Positions 1 through 7,378 of a DNA stretch of 64,000 bases are shown here, piece after piece. This stretch comes from Diplocloster agilis. GTDB lineage: Bacteria > Bacillota > Clostridia > Lachnospirales > Lachnospiraceae. The position numbers were made by a program, and so were the translations under genes. The notes under the pieces were generated by a model. That model made no database searches and had not been told where the DNA came from. It worked only from the letters and a program-made list of their open reading frames with translations. The DNA lies in assembly GCF_019042275.1 (NCBI RefSeq), contig NZ_JAHQCW010000006.1:62001-126000 (forward strand). The letters are read 5' to 3'. The first letter of the stretch is position 1, and every line of letters starts with the position of its first letter.

Positions 1-995
1 GGCTGGGTGTCATGATTATCTACAAAGGTTACGGCACGGCACGGGTTTTCCCCTGCCAGCGTCCCGGGGAACAGACCTCTCAGATCATACTGCTCTCCCT
101 GGATACTTGCCTGATACAGATGAAAATGCAGCGGAACATCGAAAAGGGACATATTCCCGTCCACCCTGTCCAGATACTGCTCCAGACGCGCCACCTCCGG
201 GCTCCAGTACTCTCCCGCCGCAAACAGCTCTTTTCCGGTATATTCCCGCAGCATGGGAAGCCAGTGCTGATAGAAGTCCGCGTTGATGTGCTTCACCGCA
301 TCCAGCCGTAAGCCGTCCACGCCGGTGGTGTCCAGGTACCATTTTCCCCACCGGTACAATTCCTTAAGAACCTCCGGATTATCAAAATCCACGTCCGCCC
401 CCATCAGGTAGTCATAGTTTCCGTTTTCCGCGTCCACCTCGCCCTCCCAATGCTTACCGGCGAATTGGAAAATTCTGTTTCTGCGGGACTGTTCATCCCA
501 GTCTATGCCGTCAAAATGGTTATGATTCCAGATGAAATCCGAATATTTTCCGGCCCGGCCCGGATATTGGAACAAGGTCCAGGCCCGGATCGTCTCCTCT
601 TGTGAGGTGACTTCATTTCTGTTTTTATCATTTACTTCCCAAACTTTGACGTCTTCCGTCCCGTCCGCGCCGATATGATGATTCAGCACGATATCCGCGT
701 ATACCTGTATGCCCTGCGCCTGCAGGCTTTTAATGGCTTCCAGATATTCCTGCCTGGTACCGTATTTCGTGGGGATACCGCCCTTTTGATCAAACTCTCC
801 CAGATCATACAGGTCGTATACCGCGTAACCCACATCCGCCGTCCCGGCCGCCCCTTTGTACGCCGGCGGCAGCCATACGGCTGTGATCCCCGCTTTGCCA
901 AGTTCGGCGGCTTCCGCCTGGATCCGTCGGTAATGCGACCCATCGGCGGGCAGATACCACTCGAATAACTGTAACATCGTTCCGTTTTGGCTCAT
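1..995 (-). CDS. alpha-amylase, intracellular type (GH13), 3' end outside the window
   Basis: Hydrolyses internal alpha-1,4 bonds of starch or glycogen-type glucans. The visible 331 residues begin with a direct catalytic (beta/alpha)8 domain and no signal peptide, so the enzyme should act in the cytoplasm. Motifs seen: LQLFEWYLP near the N-terminus, DIVLNHH around residue 110, GVDGLRLDAVKH with the nucleophile Asp232, AAGEYWSPE with the acid/base Glu262, and FVDNHDTQ with the third catalytic Asp329. The start at 995 is set by a GGAGGAAAAA ribosome binding site just upstream. The gene runs off the left edge, so the C-terminal domain is not seen. The family assignment is firm; exact product specificity (maltohexaose-forming or general) cannot be read. 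Confidence 0.93.
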   Translation of the reverse strand, partial: MSQNGTMLQLFEWYLPADGSHYRRIQAEAAELGKAGITAVWLPPAYKGAAGTADVGYAVYDLYDLGEFDQKGGIPTKYGTRQEYLEAIKSLQAQGIQVYADIVLNHHIGADGTEDVKVWEVNDKNRNEVTSQEETIRAWTLFQYPGRAGKYSDFIWNHNHFDGIDWDEQSRRNRIFQFAGKHWEGEVDAENGNYDYLMGADVDFDNPEVLKELYRWGKWYLDTTGVDGLRLDAVKHINADFYQHWLPMLREYTGKELFAAGEYWSPEVARLEQYLDRVDGNMSLFDVPLHFHLYQASIQGEQYDLRGLFPGTLAGENPCRAVTFVDNHDTQ

Positions 996-1099
996 TTTTT
1001 CCTCCATGCGCAGATTCTTCTGTTCATCTGTCGCAATTTGTAAAATTATAACATATTACGGAAGGTTCGGCAAAAGGTTTTATGTGAAATGTAATCTTA

Positions 1100-1129
1100 T
1101 TGCAATACCGGTAAACTATGTGATATAGT
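1100..1129 (+). promoter_or_regulatory. probable sigma-A promoter of mntP
   Basis: TTGCAA at 1100-1105, an 18-base spacer and TATAGT at 1124-1129, about 60 bases before the mntP start codon. I looked for a yybP-ykoY manganese riboswitch in the leader, which is frequent before mntP, and did not recognise one. Confidence 0.45.
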
Positions 1130-1190
1130 TGTTTTGCTTGTGTATTGCACTGCCTATACACAGGGTATTGTAAGCGTTGGAGGAACTGTC

Positions 1191-1775
1191 ATGAATTTTG
1201 CCGAACTCTTTATACTGGCCGTAGGGCTTTCCATGGATGCGTTCGCAGTTGCTGTCTGCAAAGGCTTGTCCATGAAAAAGATCACGTTTCGAAAAGCCGC
1301 GCTGGTCGGTTTCTATTTTGGTTTTTTCCAGGCGGCTATGCCGGCTATCGGTTATCTTCTGGGTGTCAACTTTCAAAAACAGATCTCCAGTATCGATCAC
1401 TGGATCGCCTTCCTCCTGTTAGGAGCCATCGGTGTCAATATGATACTGGAAGCGCGCAAGGGAGACGGCTGCGACGAGTGCGGCTGCGATACCGCGGATG
1501 CGGACTTAAGTTTTAGAACCATGCTGATTCTGGCTCTGGCCACCAGTATCGATGCGCTGGCGGTGGGCATCACCTTCGCTTTTCTTAAGGTCCGCATTGT
1601 ACCCGCCATCTCCTTTATCGGCGTCATTACTTTTCTATTGTCTATGCTGGGCGTCAGGATTGGTAATGTGTTTGGCTCCCGCTATAAGGCAAAAGCGGAA
1701 TTCATGGGCGGAATAATCCTGATCTGCCTCGGGGCTAAAATATTATTGGAGCATTTGGGTATCCTTACATTATAA
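1191..1775 (+). CDS. mntP: manganese efflux pump MntP family
   Basis: A 194-residue polytopic protein of the MntP (DUF204) family, which exports Mn2+ from the cytoplasm. The N-terminal half starts [20 protein letters not shown] and the second half repeats the pattern ([19 protein letters not shown]), giving the internal duplication with conserved Asp residues typical of this family. About six membrane helices are visible. A loop near residues 85-100 is rich in Asp, Glu and Cys ([10 protein letters not shown]), which may bind metal; this is inference. The start at 1191 is chosen because TTGGAGGAACTGTC precedes it and the protein then begins as the family does; an in-frame start at 1134 lacks this support. 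It is a single-gene unit followed by a repeat remnant. Confidence 0.92.
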   Translation: MNFAELFILAVGLSMDAFAVAVCKGLSMKKITFRKAALVGFYFGFFQAAMPAIGYLLGVNFQKQISSIDHWIAFLLLGAIGVNMILEARKGDGCDECGCDTADADLSFRTMLILALATSIDALAVGITFAFLKVRIVPAISFIGVITFLLSMLGVRIGNVFGSRYKAKAEFMGGIILICLGAKILLEHLGILTL

Positions 1776-1777
1776 AA

Positions 1778-1816
1778 CAGCCGCAAGTGCTCATAGCTAT
1801 AGCTATAAAAAATAGT
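1778..1816 (-). repeat. type D repeat remnant (inverted)
   Basis: On the minus strand this reads as the junction between two units of the 92-bp tandem repeat at 18725-19000 (ACTATTTTTTATAGC followed by TATGAGCACTTGCGGCTG), with a 6-base duplication of AGCTAT. It sits directly after the mntP stop codon. Confidence 0.7.
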
Positions 1817-1833
1817 AAGGTTCGGAGGTAGAC

Positions 1834-2292
1834 ATGAAACTTGAATTTGATGCGGTAATCAAACAGCACGAAGGAATCAATGGCGGCTATATCGAACCTC
1901 CCTTTGACGTATATGAAGTCTTCGGCGCGAAGCGCGTAAAGGTCAAAGCCACTTTTGACGGTATCAAATACCGAGGCTCTCTGGTACGGATGGGCGGCTG
2001 CTATATGATCGGTATCACCCGGGAAATCCGGGAAAAGAGCGGAAAAGATTTTGGGGACATGATCCATGTCACCCTGGAAAAAGATGACGAAGAAAGAATC
2101 CTGGAATTGCCGGAAGCCTTTCAAAAAGCGCTTTTAAAAGATGCTAAGGCGGCCGCTTTTTTTGAATCTCTCTCCTATTCTTCCAGACGGGATTATATCC
2201 GCTGGATAATGGATGCGAAAAGGGAAGATACCAAGATCCGCAGGATCAGCCAGGCCGTAGAACGTTTAAAAGAGGGGAAAAAGCTGAAATAA
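1834..2292 (+). CDS. YdeI/OmpD-associated family protein with DUF1905 domain
   Basis: A 152-residue soluble protein. Residues 1-90 match the DUF1905 fold pattern (short beta-rich domain, here with VKATFDG, YRGSLVRMGG and HVTLEKDDEER), and residues 95-150 form the YdeI-like helical tail (LSYSSRRDYIRWIMDAKREDTKIRRI), common to proteins annotated as bacteriocin protection or OmpD-associated. The biochemical role of the family is not established. The ribosome binding site GGAGG lies at 1824-1828. It is convergent with the YjbR gene, with only five bases between the stop codons. Confidence 0.85.
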   Translation: MKLEFDAVIKQHEGINGGYIEPPFDVYEVFGAKRVKVKATFDGIKYRGSLVRMGGCYMIGITREIREKSGKDFGDMIHVTLEKDDEERILELPEAFQKALLKDAKAAAFFESLSYSSRRDYIRWIMDAKREDTKIRRISQAVERLKEGKKLK

Positions 2293-2297
2293 ATCAG

Positions 2298-2633
2298 CTA
2301 TCTCCCCCCGGTTACCAGGTCATAGCTTTCTGAAATCATACGCTTCTCTTCCGAATCCGGTATACTGCCATTTAGGATCATAGAATTCCAATATTTCTTA
2401 TTCATATGATAAGCAGGTACCACCCCTGCAAAGGCGTTCCGCCAGAATTCGATCCAGTCAGGCGCGCATTTTACATTGATCCAGACAGTTCCCTGCCTCT
2501 CATAGATAAACGCAAAACTTTTCCGGTTCTTCTTATAACGCATCACAGTCCAGTTCTGATCATGGAAGGGATAGTCTTCATAGACTTCCGGAAATGTTTT
2601 ACAGAAGGCAATCGCCTCTTCTCTCGTTTTCAT
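2298..2633 (-). CDS. MmcQ/YjbR family protein
   Basis: A 111-residue soluble protein of the YjbR (MmcQ-like) family, a small alpha/beta double-wing fold with suggested DNA binding but no settled function. The family pattern is clear: N-terminal CKTFPEVYEDYPF, then WTVMRYKKNRKSFAFIYE, WINVKCAPD, and a C-terminal PAYHMNKKYWNSMILNG. Full length for the family. It starts 153 bases from the divergent GNAT gene, so the two may share a control region. Confidence 0.85.
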   Translation of the reverse strand: MKTREEAIAFCKTFPEVYEDYPFHDQNWTVMRYKKNRKSFAFIYERQGTVWINVKCAPDWIEFWRNAFAGVVPAYHMNKKYWNSMILNGSIPDSEEKRMISESYDLVTGGR

Positions 2634-2786
2634 TCGTTATCCTCTTTGTCCTCTTTGGAAAGTTTTCCTTTCCGGGCTTTCTTATATTGTCTGTTCCTTG
2701 AAACTGTTGTAAACTGAATGCATGTTCCACACGGGGCATTCAAACGAAATCGCTGTGTCAGGCGCGATGCTAAGGAGGTATTACAA

Positions 2787-3068
2787 ATGGATTTTATCCG
2801 TGAAACAAACCGCATTTACCAAAAAGATGAATCCGGAAAACTTCTGGCGGAAATCACCTTCCCGGAAGTTATGGATCACATCGTCAATATCAATCATACG
2901 TTTGTAGATGAAAGTCTCGGGGGCAGGGGGATCGCCGGACAGCTGGTACATGCAGCGGCCGAACAGATCCGCGCATCGAATTTGAAATGTGTCTGCACCT
3001 GCTCTTATGCCTCCCGCTGGTTCGGGAAACATCCGGAGTTCCAGGACATTCTCTGCAAAGACCACTGA
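2787..3068 (+). CDS. short GNAT N-acetyltransferase (YjdJ-like)
   Basis: A 93-residue protein of the small acetyltransferase group (COG2388 type). It shows the beta-strand pattern INHTFVDESLGGRGIAGQLV, where GGRGIAGQL is the acetyl-CoA pyrophosphate loop, and a C-terminal CSYASRWFGKHPEFQDIL typical of these short GNATs. The substrate is unknown. The start at 2787 is fixed by AAGGAGG at 2772-2778; an in-frame upstream start at 2718 has no ribosome binding site. Confidence 0.88.
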   Translation: MDFIRETNRIYQKDESGKLLAEITFPEVMDHIVNINHTFVDESLGGRGIAGQLVHAAAEQIRASNLKCVCTCSYASRWFGKHPEFQDILCKDH

Positions 3069-3113
3069 GGAGCCTTAAAGCATTTCAAACGATAAACCTA
3101 GCTGTTAAGCGGA

Positions 3114-3133
3114 TTGCAACCACTGGTTGTCAA
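3114..3133. promoter_or_regulatory. quasi-palindrome upstream of the XRE regulator
   Basis: TTGCAACC, three bases, GGTTGTCAA: an inverted repeat with one unpaired base, about 100 bases before the start of the helix-turn-helix gene. It could be an autoregulatory operator; there is no direct evidence. Confidence 0.3.
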
Positions 3134-3228
3134 AATATTTACCCGGGATGGTAGCCGCTTACAGTCCTTTCTGTTACCATACCCATGACGTGATGATAGT
3201 AAAATACATGCACACATGGAGGAGAAAA

Positions 3229-4023
3229 ATGACTTTTTCAGAAAAGCTATATCAGCTGCGCAAAGCCCGCGGCCTGTCTCAGGAAAACCTGGCCGGCCAT
3301 TTGGGCGTATCCCGGCAGGCAGTCCAAAAATGGGAAACCGGGGCCTCAACCCCGGATGTGGGCAATCTGGTCGCCATAAGCGAATACTTCCAGGTGTCTT
3401 TGGACAGCCTGCTAAAGGATACCGGGGAAGCCTTCGTTTCCCCGGATAACGGGGACGCAGAAACTCAGGCTTTTGATATCCCCTACCGGCTTTACCGGCC
3501 CCATTATGAATATAAGAGTAAGCGGACCCTTTTCGGCCTTCCTCTGGTTCATATCAATCTGGGAAGAGGATTCTACCGCGCCAAGGGGATTATCGCCATA
3601 GGAAATATTGCTGTAGGCTTAATTTCCCTGGGAATCATAAGCGCCGGTTTCCTGTCCGTCGGCTGCATCAGCGCCGGAATTCTTGTGCTGGCGGCCCTGG
3701 GGATCGGAGCCTTCGTCTTTGCCGCCGTCGCCGTAGGTATTCTGGCGGTGGGCGGAGTCGCCGCGGGCCTCTTCGCCGTCGGCGGTTTTTCCGTCGGTAT
3801 CTATTCCCTCGGAGGCTGCGCCATAGCCTCCCGCGTAGCGATCGGCGGCTATGCCAACGCGCATATCGCCGTCGGCGATCAGGTATCGGGCTTCATAGAA
3901 ATAGCGGGGCAGCGGCAAATGCATATGCTTACCGGCTCCCAGTTCCGGGAAATCATTCTCGGCGAATTTCCCGGGACCCCCTCTGTCATTATAAAGATTT
4001 TGACCCTGCCCTTCCGGCATTAG
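3229..4023 (+). CDS. XRE-family regulator with a C-terminal glycine-pentad membrane-like tail
   Basis: A 264-residue protein. Residues 5-60 are a clear Cro/CI helix-turn-helix (LRKARGLSQENLAGHLGVSR, then QAVQKWETGASTPDVGNL). A linker with YRLYRPHYEYKSKRTLFGLPL follows, then residues from about 125 to 200 consist of about 15 consecutive five-residue units of the form [VIAL]-G-x-[ILFV]-[SA] (IGNIA, VGLIS, LGIIS, AGFLS, VGCIS and so on). The tail is very hydrophobic and ends with a short polar segment. XRE proteins with such tails occur in Firmicutes, but I know of no defined function. Whether it is membrane-inserted or a soluble beta-solenoid cannot be read. The start at 3229 follows GGAGGAGAAAA; the longer frame from 3127 lacks a ribosome binding site. 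Confidence 0.85.
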   Translation: MTFSEKLYQLRKARGLSQENLAGHLGVSRQAVQKWETGASTPDVGNLVAISEYFQVSLDSLLKDTGEAFVSPDNGDAETQAFDIPYRLYRPHYEYKSKRTLFGLPLVHINLGRGFYRAKGIIAIGNIAVGLISLGIISAGFLSVGCISAGILVLAALGIGAFVFAAVAVGILAVGGVAAGLFAVGGFSVGIYSLGGCAIASRVAIGGYANAHIAVGDQVSGFIEIAGQRQMHMLTGSQFREIILGEFPGTPSVIIKILTLPFRH

Positions 4024-4067
4024 GGCACATTTCCTACTTCTGACCCGTTTCGGAAAAATTTACAAAA

Positions 4068-4123
4068 GGGCCGATGCAGAAAGCCAGCGGACACATTGAC
4101 CGCCGCTCCTTCTACATCGGCCC
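4068..4123. terminator. hairpin terminator, probably bidirectional
   Basis: GGGCCGATGCAGAA at 4068-4081 pairs with TTCTACATCGGCCC at 4110-4123 (one mismatch), with an inner GCGG/CCGC stem in the loop. It is flanked by an A-rich stretch on the left and T-rich sequence on the right, between the convergent XRE and YbjQ genes. Confidence 0.7.
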
Positions 4124-4253
4124 TTCCTATTTCTCTCATTCCCAGGATCCGCTTACATCCTTAATCTGCCTATATACAACCGAATTTCCCATTCAAATGA
4201 ATGCACATGAAAGCTCTTATAATACAGATCCGGCCGGACAAGCACATGTAAAA

Positions 4254-4565
4254 CTATACAAATTTTACAGCCGTCCCGTAAGCGATTACTTCAGCCGCTC
4301 CCTGCATGATCGCGGAAGATGCATAACGTACATTCACTACCGCATCCGCGCCCATTTTCTCAGCTTCCTCTACCATTCTCTTGGTGGCAAGCGCCCTGGC
4401 CTCGTTCATCATTTCATTATAGGCTTTCAGTTCGCCGCCCACAATTGTTTTAAAGCCCTGGGTAATATCCCGTCCAATATTCTTTGACTGAATGGTACTG
4501 CCCTTCACCAAACTCAGCATGGATAAGTTTTTACCGGAAATGTAATCAGTATTTACTAAGATCAT
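4254..4565 (-). CDS. YbjQ/UPF0145 family protein
   Basis: A 103-residue soluble protein of the UPF0145 (YbjQ, heavy-metal-binding-like) family, which forms pentamers in solved members; its function is not established. Motifs: SMLSLVKGSTIQSKNIGRDI, GELKAYNEMMNEARALA, MGADAVVNVRYASS and a terminal VIAYGTAVKF. I chose the ATG at 4565 over a GTG at 4577, because AAGGAG lies at a workable distance and the protein then has the usual family length. It overlaps the end of the preceding membrane-protein gene by 20 bases, so the two are probably translated from one message. Confidence 0.85.
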   Translation of the reverse strand: MILVNTDYISGKNLSMLSLVKGSTIQSKNIGRDITQGFKTIVGGELKAYNEMMNEARALATKRMVEEAEKMGADAVVNVRYASSAIMQGAAEVIAYGTAVKFV

Positions 4566-4767
4566 CCTCTTCTCCACTCCTTATCTCTTGAATTCTTTCA
4601 ACCAGAACAAAGATCATCACAGCCGCCAATGCCACCAGTATTAAGACCCCGACTATTTTCGCGAACAAAGGCAGATAAAAATTCGTCCATAATACCAAAA
4701 GCCCGGTCAAATAAAGGATAAACAGTACGGCAATAATGATTGGAGCAATCAGTTTCTTTGTATGCAT
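4546..4767 (-). CDS. small two-helix membrane protein, unknown function
   Basis: A 73-residue protein with two predicted membrane helices (about residues 6-25 and 33-53) and a charged tail ending RSGEEDDLSKY. I do not recognise a family. The ATG at 4767 with GGCGGGGAT upstream is preferred over an in-frame start at 4806. The overlap with the YbjQ gene suggests translational coupling and a shared role. Confidence 0.6.
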   Translation of the reverse strand: MHTKKLIAPIIIAVLFILYLTGLLVLWTNFYLPLFAKIVGVLILVALAAVMIFVLVERIQEIRSGEEDDLSKY

Positions 4768-4892
4768 TTTTACATATCCCCGCCTTTTTCTGGCATTTAC
4801 TAACAACAGAAATATTATACCACGCCGCCCTGCTTATATCCACTGGAAATTTACTGTGAAGGATCACAAACGGCCCTTTGTGAAAATCCCCA

Positions 4893-6434
4893 TCACAGAT
4901 GGTATATGAATTGGAAGCTTTCAAAATATTGTACCACAGCCGGTATCCACAGCACGATCATATAGGTTGCGGCGAAAGACAGGGACTTTTTCAAATATAG
5001 CCCCGCGATCATCACCCAGTAATAGATGGACTGAGGGACTCCTGAAACAGGAAGCGTACCGACGGCCATAAGCGCCAGCGATTCATATTTCCCCTCCGCG
5101 GTACTCAGTATCTCGTCAAACATCACATAACTGCAGAACATCAAAGCCACATGCATCCAGAAATAAGTCCGCTCGCCGGACACCCAGATCGTCGGTGAGA
5201 ATCCCATTACCGCGCGGGTAGCGTACCCCATGATCACCGCGAACATCAGGCACCAGGTAAGCGTGGATTTTCCGAAAATCCAGTACAGGGACAGCAGAAC
5301 CGTAACAGCCGCTATCAAGATCAGCGCAAACATCAAGATCTCCCTGCCTACCATCACCGTGCCGATGGCCGCCGGATCACCGTAAAGGGTGCCTCCGTCG
5401 GGAATACGGTCGATCACCCAGAATACCCGGGACGCATAGGGCGCCAGGGGACCGAAAACGATGGCGATCCCCAACGGAATCAGCCCGACAATCCTCTTCC
5501 ACAGCTGCTTCTGCTTGCGGATGACCAGCACCGCCAGCAGTATGGCAAACATGAAAAACAGCCAGTTCCCGATCAGAAGCTTCATTCCGGTGGCATAGAT
5601 CCCCATACGGATCTTATTGAAAAATGAAATCGTACTGTATCCCACATAATAATTTGCCTCTTCCGAAATCGCCCGCTGCGCATTTCCGGGACAGGTGGCA
5701 AAATTGATAAAGTTCGCCATGGTGATCAGCCATTCTATACCGATATAGAGCTTGGGCCGCTTTTTTACCCACTGATAGATAAAGCAGAAGGTAAAGAGCA
5801 CCAGGCCGATCCCGCACATCTGCTCCTGATTCGTGGCGTACACAAGCCCCAGCGCAGCCAGGATATATTGCCACATGCGCACCTTCTCGCCGGTCAGCAG
5901 CCGCTTGGTCAGCAGAATTGAATACATTCCAAGCGCAGGAGGCCACAGATAGGTCACCGTTACCGTAATAAAGCCTGTCCCGCCCAGATTGATGAATTCA
6001 TACAGGAAGAAAAAGCCCACCAGCACCCACATGCAGGCGGTCCTGTGTTTCGCAGGGAAAATTCGGGCAATCGAATAGATCAATAGCAGGATCGCCGGGA
6101 CATCCAGGATCACCCAGATAAACTGAGGAGCCATATTGAAGAAATCCATAGAGAAATCCAAAAAGATTCTGGACGACCAGTTAAAGTACCAGTCCTTCAC
6201 CATAAACCAAAGAAAAGAGGGTGAAAAGAAATCCACGTTCTTATAGGCATCATAAGTCGATATATCATCTGCGATCTTGGGCACTACCAGATGGATGGCA
6301 AAATAGGCCACACCCAGGATCAACAAAGGAAGATATTCGCTTCTGGCAAGTTTTTTTACTTTTTCGTTCATCTTTACCTCCAGTTGTACATTCACTGCGC
6401 TTTTTTCTACGCGGTTTCGTAATATCTTACTCAT
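4893..6434 (-). CDS. large polytopic membrane protein, DUF6056-like
   Basis: A 513-residue protein with about 12 hydrophobic segments and short loops. An N-terminal extracytoplasmic loop (residues 45-90) carries DDISTYDAYKN and WYFNWSSRIF, a pattern seen in DUF6056 and related GT-C-like membrane proteins of Firmicutes, some tied to surface glycan assembly. I cannot identify catalytic residues with certainty; the DD pair of the first loop is the best candidate. The start at 6434 is set by AAAGGAGGTAAT directly upstream; an ATG at 6461 lacks one. It is monocistronic and its promoter region abuts the giant palindrome A1. The family call is tentative. Confidence 0.6.
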   Translation of the reverse strand: MSKILRNRVEKSAVNVQLEVKMNEKVKKLARSEYLPLLILGVAYFAIHLVVPKIADDISTYDAYKNVDFFSPSFLWFMVKDWYFNWSSRIFLDFSMDFFNMAPQFIWVILDVPAILLLIYSIARIFPAKHRTACMWVLVGFFFLYEFINLGGTGFITVTVTYLWPPALGMYSILLTKRLLTGEKVRMWQYILAALGLVYATNQEQMCGIGLVLFTFCFIYQWVKKRPKLYIGIEWLITMANFINFATCPGNAQRAISEEANYYVGYSTISFFNKIRMGIYATGMKLLIGNWLFFMFAILLAVLVIRKQKQLWKRIVGLIPLGIAIVFGPLAPYASRVFWVIDRIPDGGTLYGDPAAIGTVMVGREILMFALILIAAVTVLLSLYWIFGKSTLTWCLMFAVIMGYATRAVMGFSPTIWVSGERTYFWMHVALMFCSYVMFDEILSTAEGKYESLALMAVGTLPVSGVPQSIYYWVMIAGLYLKKSLSFAATYMIVLWIPAVVQYFESFQFIYHL

Positions 6435-6517
6435 ATTACCTCCTTTGCAGAAAATATGCAAGGCGAAAACTTACATTGTTCTTTACATTGTTTGGAAAGG
6501 AATGGGGCTATGGGGAC

Positions 6518-6800
6518 GGAGCGGGAAGATGCGGGGAGCGGTGCCGGGCGCGGGGGACATTCGTATGGGGCGTCAAATCGCATCGGCCGGACCTAAGAAC
6601 AGGTAACTCCGGTGGAGGGAGAACCTCTTATTGGCAGGGTCCGGGACAAACTCGCCAAAGGACGGCTCGGACAGTGTCCCGGGCCCTGCGAGGTTCTCCC
6701 TCCATCTGCGTAACCTGTTCTAAGGTCCGGTCTCAAGCGATTTGACGCCCCATACGAATGTCCCCCGCGCCCGGCACCGCTCCCCGCATCTTCCCGCTCC
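6518..6800 (+). repeat. giant palindromic element type A, copy A1 (283 bp)
   Basis: A single inverted repeat of 283 bp. The outermost 64 bases (GGAGCGGGAAGATGCGGGGA onward) are matched without a mismatch by the last 64 (ending CATCTTCCCGCTCC). The inner core of about 155 bp has conserved unpaired elements: ATCGG opposite CTCAA, TAACTCCG opposite CTGCGTA, a one-sided bulge near TTATTG at 6629, and an apex CAAACTCGCC (6647-6656) facing GGCTCGGACAGTG. Flanks shared with copy A2: GGGGCTATGG on the left, CTCCTG then TTTGGTG on the right. It fills the gap between two divergent genes. I do not recognise the family. Confidence 0.9.
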
Positions 6801-6838
6801 TGTTTGGTGATAGCTGGGTTCCATGGGAGAAAGTTTTT

Positions 6839-6910
6839 TACTACTGTGGTAGTATTGACTTTGTTTTACGACGGTGGTAGTATGGATGTATGAGGCACTA
6901 CTGTGGTAGT
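6839..6910 (+). promoter_or_regulatory. blaI promoter with three BlaI-type operators
   Basis: Three near-identical 14-bp palindromes ACTAC-TGTG-GTAGT lie at 6840-6853, 6868-6881 (ACGAC variant) and 6897-6910, spaced 28 and 29 bp. A promoter TTGACT (6855-6860), 17-base spacer and TAGTAT (6878-6883) is interleaved: operator 2 covers the -10. BlaI/MecI dimers bind such dyads; bound repressor would block RNA polymerase and autoregulate the blaI-blaR pair. Confidence 0.8.
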
Positions 6911-7006
6911 ATGGGTTGGGCTCTGAGGGTTATGGGATGGTTGGGGATTATTAATTGACAGATGTATTTGGAATTTAGTTAGGGTTCGTTGTTTGGAGGT
7001 ACCGGT

Positions 7007-7378
7007 ATGGGAATAAAATTGTTTGACTCGGAATTGAAAGTGATGGATGTTATTTGGAAGGAGGGGGATGTTACGGCTAAGTTTATAGCGGATGTGCTTA
7101 AGGAGCAGGTTGGATGGAATGTGAATACGACTTATACGCTTATCAAGCGTTGCGTGAAGAAGGGTGCTATCGAGCGCAGGGAACCTCATTTTGTCTGCCA
7201 TGCCCTGATTCCAAAAGAACAGGTGCAGGAACAGGAGACGGATGAGCTGATTAATAAGGTTTTTGACGGCTCTGTCGATAAGCTGTTCGCTTGTTTGCTT
7301 GACCGGAAAAATCTGTCTGCCGATCAGATTGAAAGGCTGAGGCGGATGGTCGGGGATTCAGGAGGTGATCGGGAATGA
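7007..7378 (+). CDS. BlaI/MecI/CopY family transcriptional repressor
   Basis: A 123-residue winged-helix repressor. The N-terminal domain (residues 1-70) reads FDSELKVMDVIWKEGDVTAK, then NTTYTLIKRCVKKGAIERRE, the family's recognition helix and wing; the C-terminal part is the dimerisation and cleavage region (EQETDELINKVFDGSVDKLF). It starts at 7007 behind GGAGGT. It overlaps the following M56 gene by four bases (ATGA), the usual repressor-sensor pairing in which the sensor protease inactivates the repressor. Its own operators lie at 6840-6910. The inducing signal is unknown; there is no beta-lactamase gene here. Confidence 0.92.
   Translation: MGIKLFDSELKVMDVIWKEGDVTAKFIADVLKEQVGWNVNTTYTLIKRCVKKGAIERREPHFVCHALIPKEQVQEQETDELINKVFDGSVDKLFACLLDRKNLSADQIERLRRMVGDSGGDRE

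Noticed and set aside
1000-1190. yybP-ykoY manganese riboswitch before mntP
   Set aside because: The leader after the promoter is only about 55 bases long and I could not recognise the conserved loops.
6518-6800. Open reading frames through palindromes A1-A3 with similar translated text
   Set aside because: The similarity follows from the conserved DNA core; the arms encode unrelated text, there is no ribosome binding site, and both strands are equally open.
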